Below the pieces are notes generated by a model that saw nothing but the letters and a program-made list of their open reading frames with translations, was not told the DNA's origin and did no database searches. Made by a program: the position numbers and the translations under genes. 64,000 bases of DNA from Burkholderia sp. Ac-20379 (GTDB lineage: Bacteria > Pseudomonadota > Gammaproteobacteria > Burkholderiales > Burkholderiaceae), in NCBI RefSeq assembly GCF_017104645.1, contig NZ_JAAGPF010000004.1:1-64000 (forward strand), given 5' to 3'. Position 1 is the first letter of the stretch. Every line of letters starts with the position of its first letter. Positions 62,006-64,000 of the stretch are shown here, one piece after another.

Positions 62006-62956
62006 TTAGTTTGCCGGCGTCGAAAACGCATCGGCATACGAACGATCGAGCACCTTGCTCGTATCGAAGTGCGCCGGGATCACGCCTTGGCGCGTCAGGA
62101 AATCGGCCGTTTCCTGCGTGTCGCGCGCGGCGCGCGCGTCGACCGGGCCGATCGTCTGGTGCGCGGTGGAGAGCCAGCGCGTGGCCACGTCCACGTCGAG
62201 ATTCGCGCGCTTGGCCCACAGCGCCGCGTATTCCTTCGGATGCGCATCGACCCAGCGGCGCGCGATCACCGCGCGGCGCAGAAAATCGGCGATCGCGGCG
62301 TGCTTGGCGGTGGCCGCGCTGTCGGTGGCGGCCACGTAGCTCAGCGCCGGCATCAGGCCTTCGGCCGTGGCGATCGGGCGCGCGTGCTGTTTCAGCGCCA
62401 GCGTGCTGACGAACGGCTCCCACAGCGAGACGGCATCCACCGCGCCGCTCGCGAGCGCATCGGTCGCGTCGACCGGCATCAGATAGGAATACTGCACGGC
62501 GTCGGCCGGCACGCCGGCTTGCTGCAACGCGCGCAGCACCAGTTGCTGGCTCCACGCGCCGCGCCAGACCGCCACCTTCCTGCCCTTGAGATCGGCCACC
62601 TGCTTGACGGGCGAGTTGGCCGGCACCAGCAGCGCCACGCCGGCGAGATTCTGGCGCGACACCGCCACGATGCGCACGGGCGCGCCGCGCGCGGCCAGCG
62701 TCAGCAGGCCGGAATCGCCGAGAAAGCCGAGGTCGAGCGCCTGGCCGTTGAGGCTTTCGGCGATCGGCGCGGCGGCCTGGAAGTGCTTCCATTGCACGCG
62801 ATAGGGCGCGTCCTTCAGGGCGCCCGACGCGTCCATCGACGCCTCGATGTTGTAGTAATTCTGCTCGCCGACCGCGAGCGTGACGGGTTCCTGCGCGAAC
62901 GCCTGTTGCGCGGCAAGGGCCAGCAGCAGGCCGGCGAGGGGCTTCCAATGCGACAT
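62006..62956 (-). CDS. ABC substrate-binding protein, aliphatic sulfonate/taurine type (SsuA-like)
   Basis: This 316-residue periplasmic protein has a signal peptide (GLLLALAAQQAFA). The family pattern includes LNGQALDLGFLGDSGLLTLA, VADLKGRKVAVWRGAWSQQL and VDAVSLWEPFVSTLALKQHA. SsuA/TauA/ThiY-type proteins share this fold, so the ligand could be a sulfonate, taurine or nitrate-like compound. No permease or ATPase gene of this type is within the window, so the partner components must lie elsewhere. Confidence 0.85.
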   Translation of the reverse strand: MSHWKPLAGLLLALAAQQAFAQEPVTLAVGEQNYYNIEASMDASGALKDAPYRVQWKHFQAAAPIAESLNGQALDLGFLGDSGLLTLAARGAPVRIVAVSRQNLAGVALLVPANSPVKQVADLKGRKVAVWRGAWSQQLVLRALQQAGVPADAVQYSYLMPVDATDALASGAVDAVSLWEPFVSTLALKQHARPIATAEGLMPALSYVAATDSAATAKHAAIADFLRRAVIARRWVDAHPKEYAALWAKRANLDVDVATRWLSTAHQTIGPVDARAARDTQETADFLTRQGVIPAHFDTSKVLDRSYADAFSTPAN

Positions 62957-63169
62957 CGATGACTCCGGAAATGAGGGGGTGCGGCGCAGCGAGACTATCC
63001 GGATTCGGGCGCGGCCGTGATGCCGTTTTCTGCTTTGTTTAGCAGCGCCGCGGCAATGGCGCGGCGCGCATATCCATAGGCGAAAAGATTGGTTCCGGCC
63101 GGGCCGGGCGGGCCGTATCGTGAGCCTGTCCAACATGCTGATCGCTCCGCTTCGCGCGGGCTTACGACC

Positions 63170-63430
63170 ATGACGCTACCCTCGCTGCTGATTCGACTGA
63201 CCACGTCCCTGACGGCCCGCCTGTCCTCGCCGCACTCGTCCGGCCGGGCGCTGCGCATTCTCGATGCACTGGCTTCCGCGTCGGTGGGTTTCCCGCCGCT
63301 CACGCCGGCCGAGATCGAATGGATCCGCTTCACGCATTCGCCGGCCGAGCCGGCCGCGGTGCGGCGGCCGGACGAGGGCAATGCGAACGCGGCGGCGGTG
63401 CGGTTCGGAATGGCGGGCGGGTCGCGCTGA
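63170..63430 (+). CDS. Small hypothetical protein, 86 residues
   Basis: ATG 63170 to 63430. It contains SSGRALRILDALASASVGFP and LTPAEIEWIRFTHSPAEPAA. No signal peptide, membrane segment or family was recognised. An intrinsic terminator 11 bases after the stop on the same strand supports transcription. The ORF could still be chance in GC-rich DNA. Confidence 0.4.
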   Translation: MTLPSLLIRLTTSLTARLSSPHSSGRALRILDALASASVGFPPLTPAEIEWIRFTHSPAEPAAVRRPDEGNANAAAVRFGMAGGSR

Positions 63431-63441
63431 GGCGACGCTCG

Positions 63442-63467
63442 GGGCCGCATGCGGCCCGTCTTTTCTT
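63442..63467 (+). terminator. Intrinsic terminator
   Basis: A perfect 16-base palindrome (GGGCCGCATGCGGCCC, 63442-63457) followed by GTCTTTTCTT. Confidence 0.75.
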
Positions 63468-63534
63468 CCGTGTTCCGCATTGAAAAAGGCGCGTTGGTGC
63501 GCGCCTGTCTCCCCCTCCAGCTGCTCATCCCCCC

Positions 63535-64000
63535 TCAAAACGCCGGAATGATCGCTCCGCGATAGTGCGTCAGGATGAACTGCTTCACTTCCGGCGACTG
63601 ATACGCCGCCACCAGTTGCTTGACCCACGGCTGGTTCGCATCCTTCTCGCGCACCGCGATCAAGCACGCATACACGGTCGAACCGTCCTCCACGAGGATC
63701 GTGTCGCGCCCCGGTTGCAGGCCCGCCTTGATCGCGTAATCGGCGTTCACGGTGGTGGCGTCGAAATCGTCTAGCGTGCGCGGCAGTTGCGCCGCGTCGA
63801 TCTCGGTGAAGCGGAACTGCTTCGGATTCTCGACGATGTCGCGCGGCGTGGCGTTGATGCCCGACACCGGATCGATGCCCGAACGCAGCTTGATCGCGCC
63901 GGCCTTCTGCAACAGCAGCAGCGTGCGGCTCTCGTTGGCCGGATCGTTCGGAATGCCGATGGTGGCGTGCTCGGGCAGCGCGGCGAACGTGCGGTATTTC
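63535..64000 (-). CDS. metQ: MetQ/NlpA-family substrate-binding protein (partial, N-terminus beyond window)
   Basis: The last roughly 154 residues are present. The family pattern is ATIGIPNDPANESRTLLLLQ, AGAIKLRSG and NADYAIKAGLQPGRD, ending with the helix VKQLVAAYQSPEVKQFILTH. MetQ lipoproteins bind methionine (sometimes the D form) for the MetNI importer. The signal peptide and any lipobox lie outside the window. It may be one of several MetQ paralogues, since no metN or metI is visible. Confidence 0.9.
   Translation of the reverse strand, partial: KYRTFAALPEHATIGIPNDPANESRTLLLLQKAGAIKLRSGIDPVSGINATPRDIVENPKQFRFTEIDAAQLPRTLDDFDATTVNADYAIKAGLQPGRDTILVEDGSTVYACLIAVREKDANQPWVKQLVAAYQSPEVKQFILTHYRGAIIPAF

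Overview
This is a GC-rich chromosomal window from a Gram-negative betaproteobacterium. The Burkholderia-type porins, DUF4148 proteins, flg operon layout, GC-rich codon usage and catabolic gene density all point to Burkholderia sensu stricto. The species cannot be read from the sequence alone. No tRNA, rRNA, CRISPR array or transposase was seen.

Layout. (1) 1-12639: flagellar cluster. flgA (cut by the left edge) diverges from flgBCDEFGHIJ, followed by a YcgR-type c-di-GMP brake and flgKL. (2) 12901-20032: uracil/xanthine permease, a LysR regulator diverging from a split chromate transporter pair, a VOC protein, a 13-14 bp minisatellite, a porin and glutathione reductase. (3) 20177-28725: envelope-stress-like region with three DUF4148 secreted proteins, a two-component system with a third, degenerate regulator, a tiny lipoprotein, a second porin, a CLC chloride channel and a MarR regulator. 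(4) 28908-31727: lower-GC insert with a large peptidoglycan-active protein (M23-like plus GH19) and a partner that looks like its immunity protein. (5) 32064-40493: tripartite RND efflux operon, then a LysR plus orphan OmpR-type regulator operon. (6) 40832-44536: argG and small accessory genes. (7) 44863-53856: polar amino-acid ABC transporter plus enzymes matching hydroxyproline catabolism (racemase family, FAD dehydrogenase, DapA-like deaminase, aldehyde dehydrogenase) and an FCD-type GntR regulator. (8) 54114-61954: Rieske oxygenase, its reductase, a GntR-flavoprotein fusion and a peptide-type ABC transporter without a binding protein. (9) 62006-64000: sulfonate-type binding protein, a small ORF and a MetQ-like protein cut by the right edge.

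How parts connect. A repeated inverted repeat, TGAAR-N4-YTTCA, sits in promoter regions of the DUF4148 genes, the two-component operon, the second porin, the RND pump and the LysR/orphan-regulator operon. This suggests that regions 3 and 5 form one envelope/efflux regulon under an OmpR-type regulator encoded in the window. In regions 7 and 8, a perfect palindrome before the Rieske gene and a related half-site at the ABC promoter point to the GntR protein encoded between them.

The strongest candidates for undescribed biology are the M23/GH19 effector with its XAC2610-like partner, the shared inverted-repeat regulon, and the GntR-flavoprotein fusion.
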